Assembly: GCF_022682495.2 (NCBI RefSeq)
Contig: NC_071391.1
Span: 127,391,896-127,455,895, forward strand
Reading direction: 5' to 3'
Origin: Desmodus rotundus
Taxonomy: Eukaryota; Chordata; Mammalia; Chiroptera; Phyllostomidae
Length of the DNA: 64,000 nucleotides
The translations under genes and the position numbers were made by a program. Below are positions 24,960 through 36,735 of this stretch, one piece after another (the first letter of the stretch is position 1; the number at the start of each line of letters is the position of its first letter). The notes beneath the pieces are model-generated. The model was not told the DNA's origin. It worked only from the letters and a program-made list of their open reading frames with translations, and did no database searches.

Positions 24960-25765
24960 ATTCTCCTTTGTAGGAGTTGGCTTCTGATGTTTGAAGAGCA
25001 CAGGGAGTAGGGTGCCCTCTTTAAGGGGTTGTGTATGGTGTCATCTGGTGTCACTCAGTGGGCCTGCTTCTAGATTTTCACAACTCCAAGTGCTCACCAG
25101 ACTGGAAAATGGGGCTAGATCTATGAGTCCCTTTTCACTAAAATTCCGTGACTTTATACACCATGTAATGAACAGGTTTAGTGAAGATCCATCAGGTAAC
25201 CTCTGCCATGGCTTCACCTGTCCAGCTACTTCTTGGGTAGACACTCTGGATCTGGCTTTTAGTTGGATATTTTGCTTATTTTATACCATACTGTATGATT
25301 TCCCCTCTAACTTTGAAGATGTATGTGAGTTTTTATTAGGATTTTAATTGATTTTTTTTGTGCTTTCATTAACAAATGTGTCTAAGTTGTGAGTTGTCTC
25401 CCTCAACCACATTTTTCTCTATGAGCCCTATTTTTAGTGATAGATTTTGTGGAATGTAAGGTTTCTCGAAAATACATATATTGTGTTATAGCTGTTAATA
25501 CTTCCATTAAAAAGTCAAATAATACCAAAAATAGCCCTGGATTTCTGTCTCAAAACCTTTAGAACCTTTTCTTTATCCCTCATATGTCTTTTTGTGGGGC
25601 CTTTTGTATTTACTTCACTGGACAGTCAATGGGTACTTTTAATCAAGAGTTACCTTTCTTTCACTTTTGGAAAATTTTCTTGTATAATTTATTTCATAAT
25701 TCTCTCATCATTTGTTCTGTAACTTCTCTTAATACAGTGAAATTGAAAGAAGATTTAATGGAAAC
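24960..25765. other. Unique intergenic sequence
   Basis: A 118-codon plus frame (24991-25347) overlaps a 67-codon minus frame. Neither has a recognisable domain. Confidence 0.4.
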
Positions 25766-26010
25766 TCCCTTGGTTACATAACCTGAACTATAAAAATAGA
25801 AGTGAAAGGACACTATTGTCAGGTGTTCGTCTAAGTGTTGGCATATATTTGTTGGAGGTTTATTGTAAGCAAGACTTGCAGGTATTTGTTTAAATTTCCA
25901 AAAGCTAAAGGTCAAAATATTTCAAATAACTTAGATCATTTTAGAAGCTCATTATTTGCACAATATGTTTGAGCAAGAAGACAGACTGCTGAGAGTTACT
26001 AGGAACGGAT
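25766..26010 (+). repeat. Unnamed dispersed repeat, copy 2
   Basis: It matches 15881-16120 in landmark order and orientation (see that entry). The two copies are about 9.9 kb apart and diverged with small indels, so this is an old interspersed family rather than a recent duplication. Confidence 0.5.
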
Positions 26011-27229
26011 ACAATAAGACTCCGGGGAAAGCGCATGAGTAGGTCGCCCCTTGCCAGCGAGTACTGCCGTCCCTGAGTTGCTGGGGGTGTGGGCTGATAA
26101 CTCATAGCATCCCTTTCTCTTAGAGAATTGTCCTGGCCAACCAGGAGCTGCCTCTTTTGAGTGGCTACGCACCTATATCTTAGGGATCAGAACTCAGATA
26201 GTAACTGATTGACATGGGGGTAAAAAGTCTGGACCCTTGTTTCAAAGTGGGTTTGATTCAGTGGGGAAATGCATCTTCTAGGTTTTTCGCCATGGGACCA
26301 GACTGAAGGAGGTCTCCTACTGAGACGAGATTCTAGTTCAGGTTTCTTGCCCTGCTCTAGCCTGCTTCCATCCTCTTTTCTCAAAGTTCTCCTTCCATTT
26401 AACACTTGAACAAGCCCAGGCTCTGTTTCCAGGCTTCCTGACCTGAGACAGCAGTTCTACATTTATATTCAAAAAACTCTATTTTCCCCCTTGATTATTT
26501 CTGTTTATAGTATCCAGTTCTTGTTATATGAATGTGATCCTTTTTTTAAAGGTTTGTTCTGTTTTCTGCACCATCTTTATTTATTTATTTATTTAAATCT
26601 ATTTGCTTTGGTCTTTCCATCACATTGAAGGATTTTCTCAAGTGTCTGCTGATGTTGTCTTTCCATTCCTGTTTAAGGTAGGGACACCAAAAAATGTTCA
26701 GGCAGATCAGTGTGAATGGTAGACTTGTCTTTGGTGGGCATCACTGGTAAAAATGACCCCTGGCTTATCATCAGATACTCCCAGTCATTTAACTTCCAGT
26801 GGCTCAGTTTCTCCGGAGAAGGGGCCCCTCTCCCTCCCCCAGGTTGTGTAAGAGTGCTTGCCTGGCAGGTGTCCTGCAGCAGTGGAGGAAGGGTCTACAT
26901 GGTCATTGTTCAGTGGGCAGCTTTCACTTCAGCCTCTTGTTACAATCCAGTTGCTCAGCCTTGCCCATTTGAAGCCTAATATATGTGCCTCCTGAGCCTC
27001 TCTAGTTCCACTTTTTTTTTTTTTTAAAGAAAATAAATCCATCATCTCCTGGCAAGAATCAGTGCGGGGAAGGAGAAACCAAATGTCTGATTCTTATTAT
27101 AGAGACTTTCAAATAAGCTCTTTGTTTTAGTCTTAAAAAAAAAACAAACCTAAAACCTAGTCATCCTTTCTCGATAGCCTTGCTCTTTATTATCTCCTAT
27201 CAGCACACATTTAATTTGGAATAGGTTTT
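26011..27229. other. Unique intergenic sequence
   Basis: It includes a short (TTTA)n run near 26578-26596 and a T run near 27010. No gene is recognised. Confidence 0.45.
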
Positions 27230-27420
27230 TCTACAGTATTTTATTTACTTAACAAACACTCATGCAGTATTTACTGTGTGCTGGTGTGTGTCTAAGCACC
27301 CTGTAAGTATAACTCATTTCAGTAACACAACAATCCTATGAGGTAATATTATTATCCCCTTTACAAATAGAAAACTGAACACAGGGTAACTTAACCCAAG
27401 TCACATAGGTACTAAATGGA
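27230..27420 (-). repeat. MIR SINE, antisense
   Basis: A clear reverse-complement MIR: actgtgtgctggtgtgtgtc, acacaacaatcctatgagg, tattattatcccctttac, and a gaaaactgaacacagggtaactt block. Confidence 0.85.
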
Positions 27421-27774
27421 ATTGTTAGATCTTGAATTCAGGCAATTTGGCTCAAAAGTCTGTCCTAAGCCACTATAAGAGGGGAACCCCACCCAAAAAA
27501 AAAAAACCCTGGAATAATCTTCTGGAGGGCAGGTCCCTTGGAGCAGGCTTCCCCCACTAGGTGAGTGTTCTAGGAACCCATCTGTATCAGTGTACCAGTT
27601 GGTGTTGTTGTGAGAGGCTGTGTGCGGCTTCAGTGAATTTTTTTTGAAGACTCTGAACATATTTGCCCATTTCATGATGGGTGATTTAGGAGCACACCTG
27701 CCCAGACTGTGCTGAGTGTTCAGCAGTTTTTGACCAAAAAATGGCATGATCCTCATGCCCTACCCTCCCTATTC
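27421..27774. other. Unassigned sequence
   Basis: A 114-codon minus frame (27412-27756) starts inside the MIR and shows no family features. Nothing else is seen. Confidence 0.4.
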
Positions 27775-28062
27775 ACTCCATCTTTCCCCAAGCAACATTT
27801 TTTTTGTTTTCCCAGATGTAGAAAGTCCTCAAAGGGAAACATTTTGCCAATGTGGAAGAGATGAAACAAGAGATGGCAGAGGCACTAAAAGTCATCAAAA
27901 TTGATGAATTCAAAAGCTGTTTGGAGCAGTGGAAAAAAGTCTGGATAAGTGTATTACATCAAATGGAGAGTACTTGGAAGGTGATTGAAATTTAAACATG
28001 CAAGGATAAATGCACAATTTTTTAAAAATAAATTCTGTGTTTTGGAGTGTACCTCCTTGTAC
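27775..28062 (+). pseudogene. Mariner transposase C-terminal fragment
   Basis: The reading frame gives a mariner transposase C-terminus: GKHFANVEEMKQEMAEALK followed by IDEFKSCLEQWKKVW, then a stop and a short 3' tail ending near gtgtacctccttgta, which resembles a mariner terminal repeat. Only about the last 70 codons survive. The catalytic DD(34)D core lies upstream and is absent, so the copy is dead. A second fragment of the same type is at 51.7 kb. Confidence 0.7.
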
Positions 28063-28404
28063 AAGACTGTTGCTTTAATGTTGAGTCTCCTACCACTTTG
28101 CCAAACCTTCACTATGGCTTGGGGTTACAAATATCTGAGTTTTATTGAAGGTAAAATTTCTGTTTCCCATCTTGTTTTCAGGTAAATTTCAGGAAGAGAT
28201 GCTCATCAGGTGTTTGAGTTCCTCCTGTGGCTAAAATTTAACTAGGCATATAGTTGCTTTCCTTAAAGTCCTACCTTCTGGTTAGAGGGACAGTAGTATT
28301 AGAGCACTATAACTTGGACAAAGGAAATAAAGGCTTTTAAAAGCTTCTGGCTGCATAGTAAGTTTCCAGGGCTTTTGATATTCTCTCTCATTCTGGACAA
28401 GTTA
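28063..28404. other. Unassigned sequence
   Basis: No recognised feature. Confidence 0.4.
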
Positions 28405-30135
28405 TCTGACACTTTTTAAAACAGCTTTATTGAGGTATAACTGTACTTATATTAGTTACATAAGTCAATTATAAATACACGATATTTAAAGAGTAAGGTA
28501 CTTTTTGACGACCAGCGTAAAAGTCTAGATAATGAATATATCCATCATACCTATAGTTTCTTCGCACACTTTGCAATCCCTCCTTCATCTCCTCCCCTGC
28601 CAATTCCTCCTTTCCCAGGGTCTACCCCATGAAACTGATCAGCTTTCTGTCACTACTGATTAGTTGGCATTTTGGAGAACTTAATAAAAATGAAATCATG
28701 GAATCATAAAATCTGTACTTTTTTTTCTGTCTCCTTTTTCTCAGAATAATTATTGCGAGAGACATCCATATTTTTGCATATATTGATAGTCCATTCCTTT
28801 TTTATTGGTGAGTAATGCTCCGTTGTATGGATATACCACATTTGTTTATTTTTCTACTTGTTGATGTATATTTGGTTAGTTTCTAGTTTTTAGTTATTAG
28901 AAATGAAATGGCTATGAACATTTGCACATGTCTGTTTATGAGCACATGCTTATATTTCACTGGGATAAACTCCTGGGAGTGGAATAAAGGGATCATAGGG
29001 TAGACTAGGGGTGTCAAATTCATTTTCACCGGAGGCCACATCAGCCTCGAGGTTGCCTTCAGAGGGCTGAATGTAATTTCACCTCCTTCACAGTTAAGGG
29101 GTAGTTACATTTACACAGTCCTAAAATTATTTCAGCCCTTTGATGTCAACCTCGAGGCTGATGTGGACCCTGGTGAAAATGAGTTTGACACCCCTGGAGT
29201 AGACACACATTTAACTTCATAAGACACTGCCAAATTGTTTTCCAAAGTGGAAAACTTTCCTGTCAGCAGTGTATGAGTATTCTAATTTCTCTACACCCTC
29301 ATCAACATTTGGTACAGTCAGTCTTTGAATGTTGTCAGACTTAGTTATACAATAGAATTTCATTAAGGTTTAAATTTTCCTTTCCCTAACATCTTAGGGT
29401 TCTGAGCACTTCTTTTTCATGTGTTTACTTACCATCTGCATATCTTTTTTTCCCTTTGGTGAAGCATTGGTTGAATTTCTTTTTAGCTCATTTATGATTT
29501 TGTCTTATCACTGAAATTTGAAAATTGTTCCTTAGGTATTCTAGACACAAATCTTTTATCAGCTATATGATTTGCATATGTTTTCTTTCTTTATGGTTTA
29601 CCTCTTCATTTCTCTTAATAATATTGTAATAATTAAGTCAAACTTACAAACATGTTAATCTGCCTTTGGTATTTTATTAAAGAATTTTTTATATAATCTA
29701 AGTTCATAAGATTTCCTTTTATTTTTTTCTATAAGTTTTAGGTTCTATATCAAGAACTGTGGTCTATTTTTAACTTCTTTTTCTATATGGTAAGTAGCAT
29801 GGATTAACATTCATTCTTTTGCATATGAAAATCAAATTGTTTCAACACAGTTGTTTTTTTTGGTAAAGGCTCTATTAAATTCAGTTGTCAAAAATCAATT
29901 GAACGTGTGTGTGAATATATTTGCCAACTCTATTCTGTTTCATTAATCTATTTCTCTATCTTGCCACCAATAACTCAGTCTCTTGATTACAATAACTTTA
30001 TAATAAGTCTTGAAGTCAGGTAGTATGAAATCCAACTTTATTTATTTTCAAATATATTTTTACTTTAACAGGATCTTTGTATTTCCATATAAATTTAGAA
30101 TTAGTTTGTCAATTTCTGCTGACACCCAGTTTGGT
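28405..30135 (-). mobile_element. Old L1 (L1M-type), antisense
   Basis: Reverse-complement L1 3' UTR and terminal ORF2. It begins with aacagctttattgaggtata, continues with gtatggatataccacatttg, gcatttccctaac-like and ttttatcagctatatgattt blocks, and ends in ORF2-derived ttgattacaataactttata. It is highly diverged and carries many stops. A hAT MITE interrupts it at 29006-29196. Confidence 0.8.
28998..29204. mobile_element. hAT MITE, copy 1
   Basis: A 191-bp element at 29006-29196 whose ends are long inverted repeats: aggggtgtcaaattcatttt on the left, and the right end in reverse complement reads caggggtgtcaaactcattt. The inverted similarity runs for over 40 bp, including the ccacatcagcctcgaggttg block. 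Flanks gggtagac (28998-29005) and gagtagac (29197-29204) form an 8-bp TSD with one mismatch, as expected for hAT transposition. There is no coding capacity. Confidence 0.85.
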
Positions 30136-31859
30136 GTATTTCCCACAAATTGTTGTTTCTCAGGAATAAGATTCTCACTCAACCTGTCCTCAGTGAAAAG
30201 GCACATACTCAGTTCTTGTCCAAAGGGATCTCAAAAGGACACCCTTTAACTCTCATCTTCAGGAATATTTCTGCTAGTCAATGACAAATGAGATATATTT
30301 CGAGGTCAATGTTGGGGAATTTTTCAAAGGACTTTGTTCTATCTAGTCTCAAGTCCCTTCTTAGGCCCTAATCAATTCTATTTGCTTCAAGGACTCAACC
30401 CATTTTCCTGTCCTTTGGAAATTGCTAACACCCCTCTACCTCTGGGTCTTTCTCCTAGTGAGCTTGCCTGAGAGTGAAAAGCTATATTACTGCTTTCCTC
30501 TTTCTTAATGTCCTAAAGATAAGCACGCAGACTCTTTATTTTAAGAAATTTAGTGCTAATCACTGTGGGGATTAAACAGATGGTAATAGAAAAAAATAGC
30601 ATTACCAGGAAACATACAAAGGTTTGAGAAATTTTACAAAATTCTTACAGTTATATTCTCTGGTCCATGGCTCTTGGCTCCTCCCAAAGGAAAGCATCCT
30701 TTTGTTTACTGTTTTGATTGTTTGTAGAGCGGCTCCTCAATCCCTCCAGCAAAGGAGTCTTTATCCATATGTGACTCTCTGACTACAGGATATAACTACC
30801 CCTGAGTATTCAATAAAAGGAGGCACTATTTCCCCTCACGTGGGAAGTTTGTATCTCTGCAGCTGGTCAAACATGGTGATAGCCATTGTCCAGTCCAAGA
30901 ATGGTGGTTTTGGATATTTCTACACAATGACTTTGGGGTTATGCAGTGAAACCATCCCAGCAAGTTCTGTGAAATGAACAAAATTACTTAGATTCAAAGT
31001 TCCATTAAGTGACTTTCTAGAGGCTTGGAAAACAGAGACCAAATTTTACCGTTCCAGTAATCAGTGGATACGTTTTAGGGTTTTCCTGTCTCTGGGAGTC
31101 CATGCGTGGAGAGCGGGTGAGGACTGAGAGGCAGGTGAGGCCTGACAGACAGTCGAGGGTTAAGATAACCAGGGACAAAATGTCTCACATAGTTGACAGT
31201 GGGGAGTTACACACAGGCGGCTGGAATTGGAAAGGAAGGGTTGACAGTCAGGTAAGAGAAGCCAGTCCTGAGGCAGTGTCGCTGGAAAGCTGAGTCAGAA
31301 TGATTGTTCAGCTGAACAAGATTGGAAACAGTCATTTGGTGTCAGTGACTGTAGAGGGCATAATGTCAGGGAGTCACACCAGCACCCTGGGAAAATGTCC
31401 TTGAAGGCTTTGGCATTTAGCTACATCTGGACCTGACTTTTTTTTTTTCTCTCTTAGTCTGGCTTAAAATGACTTCCTTTGCTGACTCCCTTACATGGCT
31501 TTGGCTCACTTAATCCTGGTTTGTGAGTTCATACATTGCGAGAGATGGCATAAACACTGAATGGTCCCCTAGCTCAACCCCCCTGCCACTTAACAAATAA
31601 TGAAAAAAAGATGTGCTTATGAAAAAATAAAAGACAAGGGTCACATTGTGATGGTCCATGAGATATGAGGGAAGAGCACCCAAATGCATGTTAACAGGCC
31701 TTGAGAGATTCCTGCTCATCTTTTCTGAGCAGGAATACACCGTGTTCCATGATACACCGTGGATCATCCCCTAAAGCACTTGCCTTCCCTGTGTAATCAC
31801 ATAGTTCAAAGGTCAAATGTGATGATGCTTTTGAAAGTTTTTTGAAAGTTGTGAAGATG
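30136..31859. other. Unique intergenic sequence
   Basis: No recognised gene or repeat. A T-rich run lies at about 31438-31449. Confidence 0.45.
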
Positions 31860-31894
31860 GCCAAAAAATAAAACCTGGACAGTGAGGAGAGGGG

Positions 31895-32050
31895 ATTATA
31901 GAAACTACTATAAACGACACATGGACAAAATCAAGGGGGAGGGTGAAGGTGGGGGAGGGAGGTGGGATTGGCTGGGGTGGGGTGGAAGGGTGGGGAGAAA
32001 AGGCATACTGTAATTGAATAACAATAAAAATTAAAAAAAAAAAAAAAAAC
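31895..32050 (+). mobile_element. 5'-truncated L1 3' end
   Basis: acacatggacaaaatcaaggg is followed by a G-rich tract (31935-32000), then ctgtaattgaataacaataaaa and a run of about 19 A. The long intact A tail suggests a fairly recent insertion. Confidence 0.85.
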
Positions 32051-32209
32051 ACCTAGGGCCTGGACAACAATGCATACACATTTTTTAATCACAGACTGAG
32101 TAGTCCCAGGAACCAGAATTTGGAGAATTTGTGGAAAATTATATGTAGGCACCTATAAGGAAAAGAAATATCCAGCATATATCTGTAAGCTAGGGGGAAA
32201 GGACACAAT

Positions 32210-32417
32210 TACTGTAGTTTTCGGACTGTAAAATGCACTTCCTTCCCCAAATTTGGGAGGAAGATGGGTGCATCTTATAGTCCTAATGTAGATTACCTGG
32301 CTTGTGGGGGTGGGGGGTGGGGGCGGTGGTGGAGTGGGTTTTTTTCCCTATTTTCCTCCTCTAAAACCTAGGTGCGTCTTATGGTCCGGTGTGTCTTATA
32401 GTCCGAAAAATACGGTA
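32210..32417. mobile_element. MITE with ~28-bp inverted termini
   Basis: The left terminus starts tactgtagttttcggactg. The right terminus in reverse complement starts taccgtatttttcggactat. The inner parts also mirror each other (gtaaaatgcac against ataagacacac). Inside are a G-rich stretch and cctcctctaaaacctaggtg. There is no ORF. The family is not named with confidence. Confidence 0.7.
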
Positions 32418-32429
32418 AATAACGATAGT

Positions 32430-32640
32430 GATAACAAATTGTCATTTACTGAATAAATACTGTGTTCTCATTTCATTCTCACAGTGGCCTTTAGATGATT
32501 ACCTCCATTTTATGAATGAGGTGAGTGAGGCTGACAGGTTAGGAAAACTCTCCAGACCCAGCAGTGAGAAGCTGAGCCAGGGGTGGAACCCATCGATCTG
32601 ACCTGAGTCCACATGTTTAACTAACCACACGGCTCTACCT
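32430..32640 (-). repeat. MIR SINE, antisense
   Basis: Reverse-complement MIR: gtcatttactgaataaatac, tcattctcacagtggcc, tgattacctccattttatg, gagtgaggctgacagg, and a terminal accacacggctctacc block. It is nearly full length. Confidence 0.85.
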
Positions 32641-33404
32641 TCCCAATAAAAAGAAAAGCTTTTGGAGGATGCTTGGGCATGATGTGTTGTAAAGCGATGG
32701 TCTTTGTGTTTAGCCTACTGCTTCCGAACAGGTAATAGGCTTGATTTCTTAACTTACCAAGAGCTTTCTGAGAGGCTGGAGATTACTTATCAAGGTGATG
32801 CCCTGGGAGACAGTGAGTGTTTCAAAGAAGAAAGTAGACTTTCCAGAGGATGAACGAACAATCCAATCACCTGCCATCCACAGTTTTGAGAAGAAAATGA
32901 GAGATTTCCTCTGTGCTATTGTTTGGAAAATAGGGTATGAAGTTGCCTCATTAAAAGGGGACGGTGGAGTCTTCTATTTTACTGATAATGCTCTAATGAG
33001 GGCTGCAGAGGCACTGGACCCATGTCAGCCAGAGAGCTAATTAAGCTTGGAAATCGCCTTACTGGATTGGAGACACACAAAACCACTTTCCCAAGCTGCT
33101 AACTCCTGTGCAGGAATGTCTCATTAATATCAGGGTTCTCATTATGTGGGACCCAGGGATTTGCTGTCCAGGGGAACACAACCACTATTTTGAGATTCCA
33201 GTGAGAATAGTATGAAGGGGAATGAGAAGTGCTAGTAGGTGGGTTTTAGTTTGCTAACAGCAGAAAGCAGAACTGACAGATTTTGACAAAAACTGATTTA
33301 GACTCCACTACCAGATTTATTAAAAGGAGATTGAACTGAATCTCCTCAACACCTCGAAAATCTATCTTGGTTCTTACATCTTGGGGTGGTTGTGAATACT
33401 GAAT
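32641..33404. other. Unique sequence with an 81-codon open frame
   Basis: The frame at 32795-33040 has a protein-like composition (for example KKMRDFLCAIVWKIGYEV). It lacks flanking splice signals that I can defend and matches no family I recognise. Coding status is unproven. Confidence 0.25.
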
Positions 33405-33665
33405 GACTAAATGCATGATTCTAAATGGAGGGATATTTCGCCTGCAAAGGGGTATGTGGCAGTGTCTAAAGACATTTTTTATGGTCACATCTTCATGCCA
33501 GGAGTGTGCTACTGGCATCTAGTGGGTGGTAAGAGATGCTGCTGAGCATCCAACAAGACACAGGACAGACCCTCCTCTCCCTCTGCAAACCTCCTTCTAC
33601 CCCCATGAAATGAAGAATTACCCAGCCCAAAATGTCAAAAGTGCTGAGATTGAGAAACCTTGTAC
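33405..33665 (+). mobile_element. MER20 hAT-Charlie
   Basis: Sense MER20: gtatgtggcagtgtctaaag, ttatggtcacatcttcatgc, gtgctactggcatctagtgg, gatgctgctgagcatcc, caggacagacc, aagaattacccagccc, and terminal gctgagattgagaaacc. Confidence 0.85.
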
Positions 33666-34249
33666 CCTGGTACCCAAAAAACTCTCACTGGGTACACAGT
33701 TCTCAGTGAATGTCAGCTACTGCTTTTATTACTGCAGAGTCTGAACAACACAGAACCTCCCTGGAGAGGAAATCACCAAACACTCAACTTTTCAGTTGTC
33801 CTAAATGTTTAGCCAGGAACCTGATGTGGCTTGTACCTTCTGCTTCCAGAGAGACTGCCACAGGGTTTTTGATTCTTGGCATCATTAGCTCCCGAGGCAG
33901 AGTCTAGTGTTGGTGTATGTGACCCATCAAAGGTAGATGGCCAATCATGCTTGAGCTGCAAGAGAGGATAGAAAGAGAGAATTTGACATTTTCAGCTTCT
34001 GTAATGGGAGGTGAGACCTACTTCCACCAAGCTTCATGAGATGGGGATTCCCTAACCAATAGGAAGGAATTCAGTTATTCAAAAAGAAAAACAAGTACCC
34101 ATTGTACTGAGTTATTATAGTCAGTGACTCTGAGAGGTGATTGTCATGGAAATTATTGAAAGGAAAACAGTTATCTTCCTATGTTGTTCCAAAACAGTAG
34201 AGAGTATATACTGAGAGTACAAGTACAAGAGACAGAGAAACCTCTATCC
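33666..34249. other. Unique intergenic sequence
   Basis: No recognised gene or repeat. Confidence 0.4.
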
Positions 34250-34284
34250 TAGGTTCTATTTTCACTTCACTGAAATTATTAGTA

Positions 34285-36063
34285 CCAAAATTATTCTTTT
34301 GTTGTTGTTGTTGTTGTTGTTGTAGTTGGAAGAGTCAGCTGAGGGTTTATTTTAGGAGAAAAAAACCTGCTTGATTTGGCTTTTAGTTGGGGGCATGGGT
34401 AAGAGGCGGTGCCACAGGGAGTAAGTGCCCCCACCCCAAGGGTGAGCTGAGACCTGGGGCTCTGCTTCAGGTGGGTCTCCTGTGCCTTCCTACAGAGCTC
34501 CTTTCCTGCGGGCTTGGAGGACAGGAGGGACCGCAGTAGTCATTCACTTGGACAGGACATCAGATGACTCAAACACCAGCTTCCCATCTTGGGTCTCAAT
34601 CTTCTTCACAACTACCATCTTGGAGGAGCTGGTGCTGGTTCGGCTAAAGGAGCCAGAGCTCCCACTAGAGCCCAAGCTGGCCTGGAAGCCCAGGCTATAG
34701 TTGAGGTTCTCATAAGCCGGGCTCAGCCCACCTGAGTAGCCGCTGGTGGTTTTGGTATAGATAGTCATGTTCTGCATCCCAGACTCCAGCCAGCTCTCCT
34801 TGACCTTCAGTAGCTTGCAGTAGGTGGTGATCTTCACATCCAGGGCTGGCTTGGCATTCATGAGCTCCTGGTACTCACATAGCTGCTGGGCCATGTCCTG
34901 CTTGGCGGCTCTCAGAGCAGCTTCTAGCTCAGCCACCTTGGCCTAAGCATCCTTGATGGCCAGTTCATCACACTGCTTGACATTCTTGATGGAGGCCTCC
35001 AGGGAAGCCTTCTGGCTTTTGAGGCCATCAATCTCAGCCTGGATTCTGCTGATGTTCTGGTTAGTCTCAGAAATGTCCATCCTCCTGCAACGCAAGTCAT
35101 CCCCATGCTTCCCAGCCAATACCTGCAGCTCCTCATACTTGATCTTGTAGATGGTTTCAGCCTCAGCAAGGCTGTGGCTGATCTCCTCATACTGGGCCTT
35201 GACCTCAGCGATGATGCTGTCCAGGTCCAGGGAGCAGCTGTTGTCCATGGATAGCACCATAAATGTGTGAGAGATCTGGGACTACAGCTCATGGATGTCC
35301 TTGTCATACAGCTGCCTGTAGATGTTGATCTCATCGGTCAGCCCTTCCAGGCGGGCTCCAGCTTTGTTCATGTAAGCTTCATCTGCATCCTTCTTGATGA
35401 GGAAAAATTCATTCTCCATCTCTGTGCACTTGCTAATCTCGTCCTCATACTTATTCTTCAAGTCCTCCAGCAGCCCCTGCATTCTGCCAAACTCCGCTCC
35501 CAGTCTCAGTTTCTCCTGGGCCAGTGTTTCCAGCTCCCACTGAAGGTTGTTGATGTAGGCCTTGAACATATTGTCCATGTTATTGTGAGTCATCTTCTGC
35601 TGCTGCCGGAGACTCCACTTGGTCTCCAGGATTTTATTCTGCTGCTCCAGGCTCCACACCTTATCCCTGAAGGAGGAAAACTTGTTGTTGAGGCTCTTGA
35701 TCTGCTTCTTCTCCTGGTTGTGCACGGCCTGGATATTGGGATTACCTCTTGCTTCACAGGGCTGAGCAGGCTCTGGTCCACTTGCATAGCTTTGATGGTC
35801 CCCATGCTCCCAGCTCCACTGAAACCCCTTGCCAGATTCATGCTGGTGCCCAGGCCAAGCCGGGAGCTGCTGCTCACTCGGGAAAAGACTGAGGAGCTGA
35901 TGCTGGGCCCACTTGAGAACAAGCAGTTGCTGAAGGCCCCAGGGCCAGAGGTGGACATGGGTCATCCTTACAGACATGGTAGAGGCTGGGGTAAAGGTGA
36001 GGGGGGACAAACCAGACAGAGATTCAAGAAGGAGCCAAAAAGCTGCCTCCCAAAATTATTCTT
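34285..36063 (-). pseudogene. KRT8P: Keratin 8 processed pseudogene
   Basis: An intronless retrocopy of KRT8, the type II intermediate-filament keratin of simple epithelia. The coding remnant runs from an ATG at 35977 to a stop at 34544-34546, about 1434 bp, close to a KRT8 coding length. Visible landmarks are head sequence SLLSP, the rod start LNNKFSSFRDKVWSLEQQNK, NEFFLIKKDADEAYMNK, SMDNS, the rod end as [20 protein letters not shown], and the tail [20 protein letters not shown]. Two frame shifts (near 35960 and 35741) and stops at 35282-35284 and 34943-34945 break it. A 3' UTR follows, then a poly(A) tail decayed to a (CAA)n repeat. A perfect 14-bp TSD, ccaaaattattctt, lies at 34285-34298 and 36050-36063. 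Confidence 0.97.
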
Positions 36064-36735
36064 AACACTCCAACTATTAAGTGGTTACTTCTAGCTCATA
36101 TCATAGTAACTTCTCTGCAGTATTTGATACCTTTGACTTTCCCTATTGTTTAAAATTCTTTATTCTTTTGATTTCCACGATGTCTTTGTCATTTCTTTGG
36201 CTGGGTTGTCTTCTACCTGTCTCTTAAACCCTGAAGTTATCTAGGGTTTAATCCTTGGTTTCTTTTCACTCTGTACATTTGCTAGTTGACTTCTCTATAA
36301 CCATGGGTTCTACCCCCAGCTGGGGCTGAATGATATTTATGGTTAGTGACTTTCCTTATGTATTTCCCCACCCAAACACTGACCCACATAGCTAACTACT
36401 TGATTATCCCAAGGCATCTTAATGTTAACCTGCCTAGAATGGACAACATTTTTAAATCTTTCTCTTCCACCTATTTTTCCTATATTTTCTATCCTATTTA
36501 GAGTTGCCAATAGTTTCTAAAACACCCTGTAAGAAGGGAAATATTTTACATTCCTCCCTATTCCTTGCTGTCCATATCCAACCAACAATTAAGTCCTTTT
36601 GATCCTGTCTCTGTAATATGCTGTACCTGCTCCTTCCTCTCTAACCAAAATTGTTTGTTTACATGTCTTGTCCGCCACATTGGACAGTAAATTCCTTGAG
36701 ATCAGGAATATGTCTTATTTAACTTTATATCTTCC

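Noticed and set aside
24991..25347. 118-codon plus frame as a candidate gene
   Set aside because: No recognisable domain, no convincing splice or initiation context, and an overlapping minus frame.
31874..32066. cctggaca repeated on both sides of the L1 tail as a TSD
   Set aside because: The right copy is separated from the A tail by about 9 bases and the left copy is not adjacent to a defined 5' end, so it is not a convincing TSD.
35267..36094. 275-codon plus-strand open frame
   Set aside because: It lies antisense to the keratin 8 pseudogene. Its leucine-rich, low-complexity composition is what the reverse complement of keratin rod codons yields, and it has no independent support.
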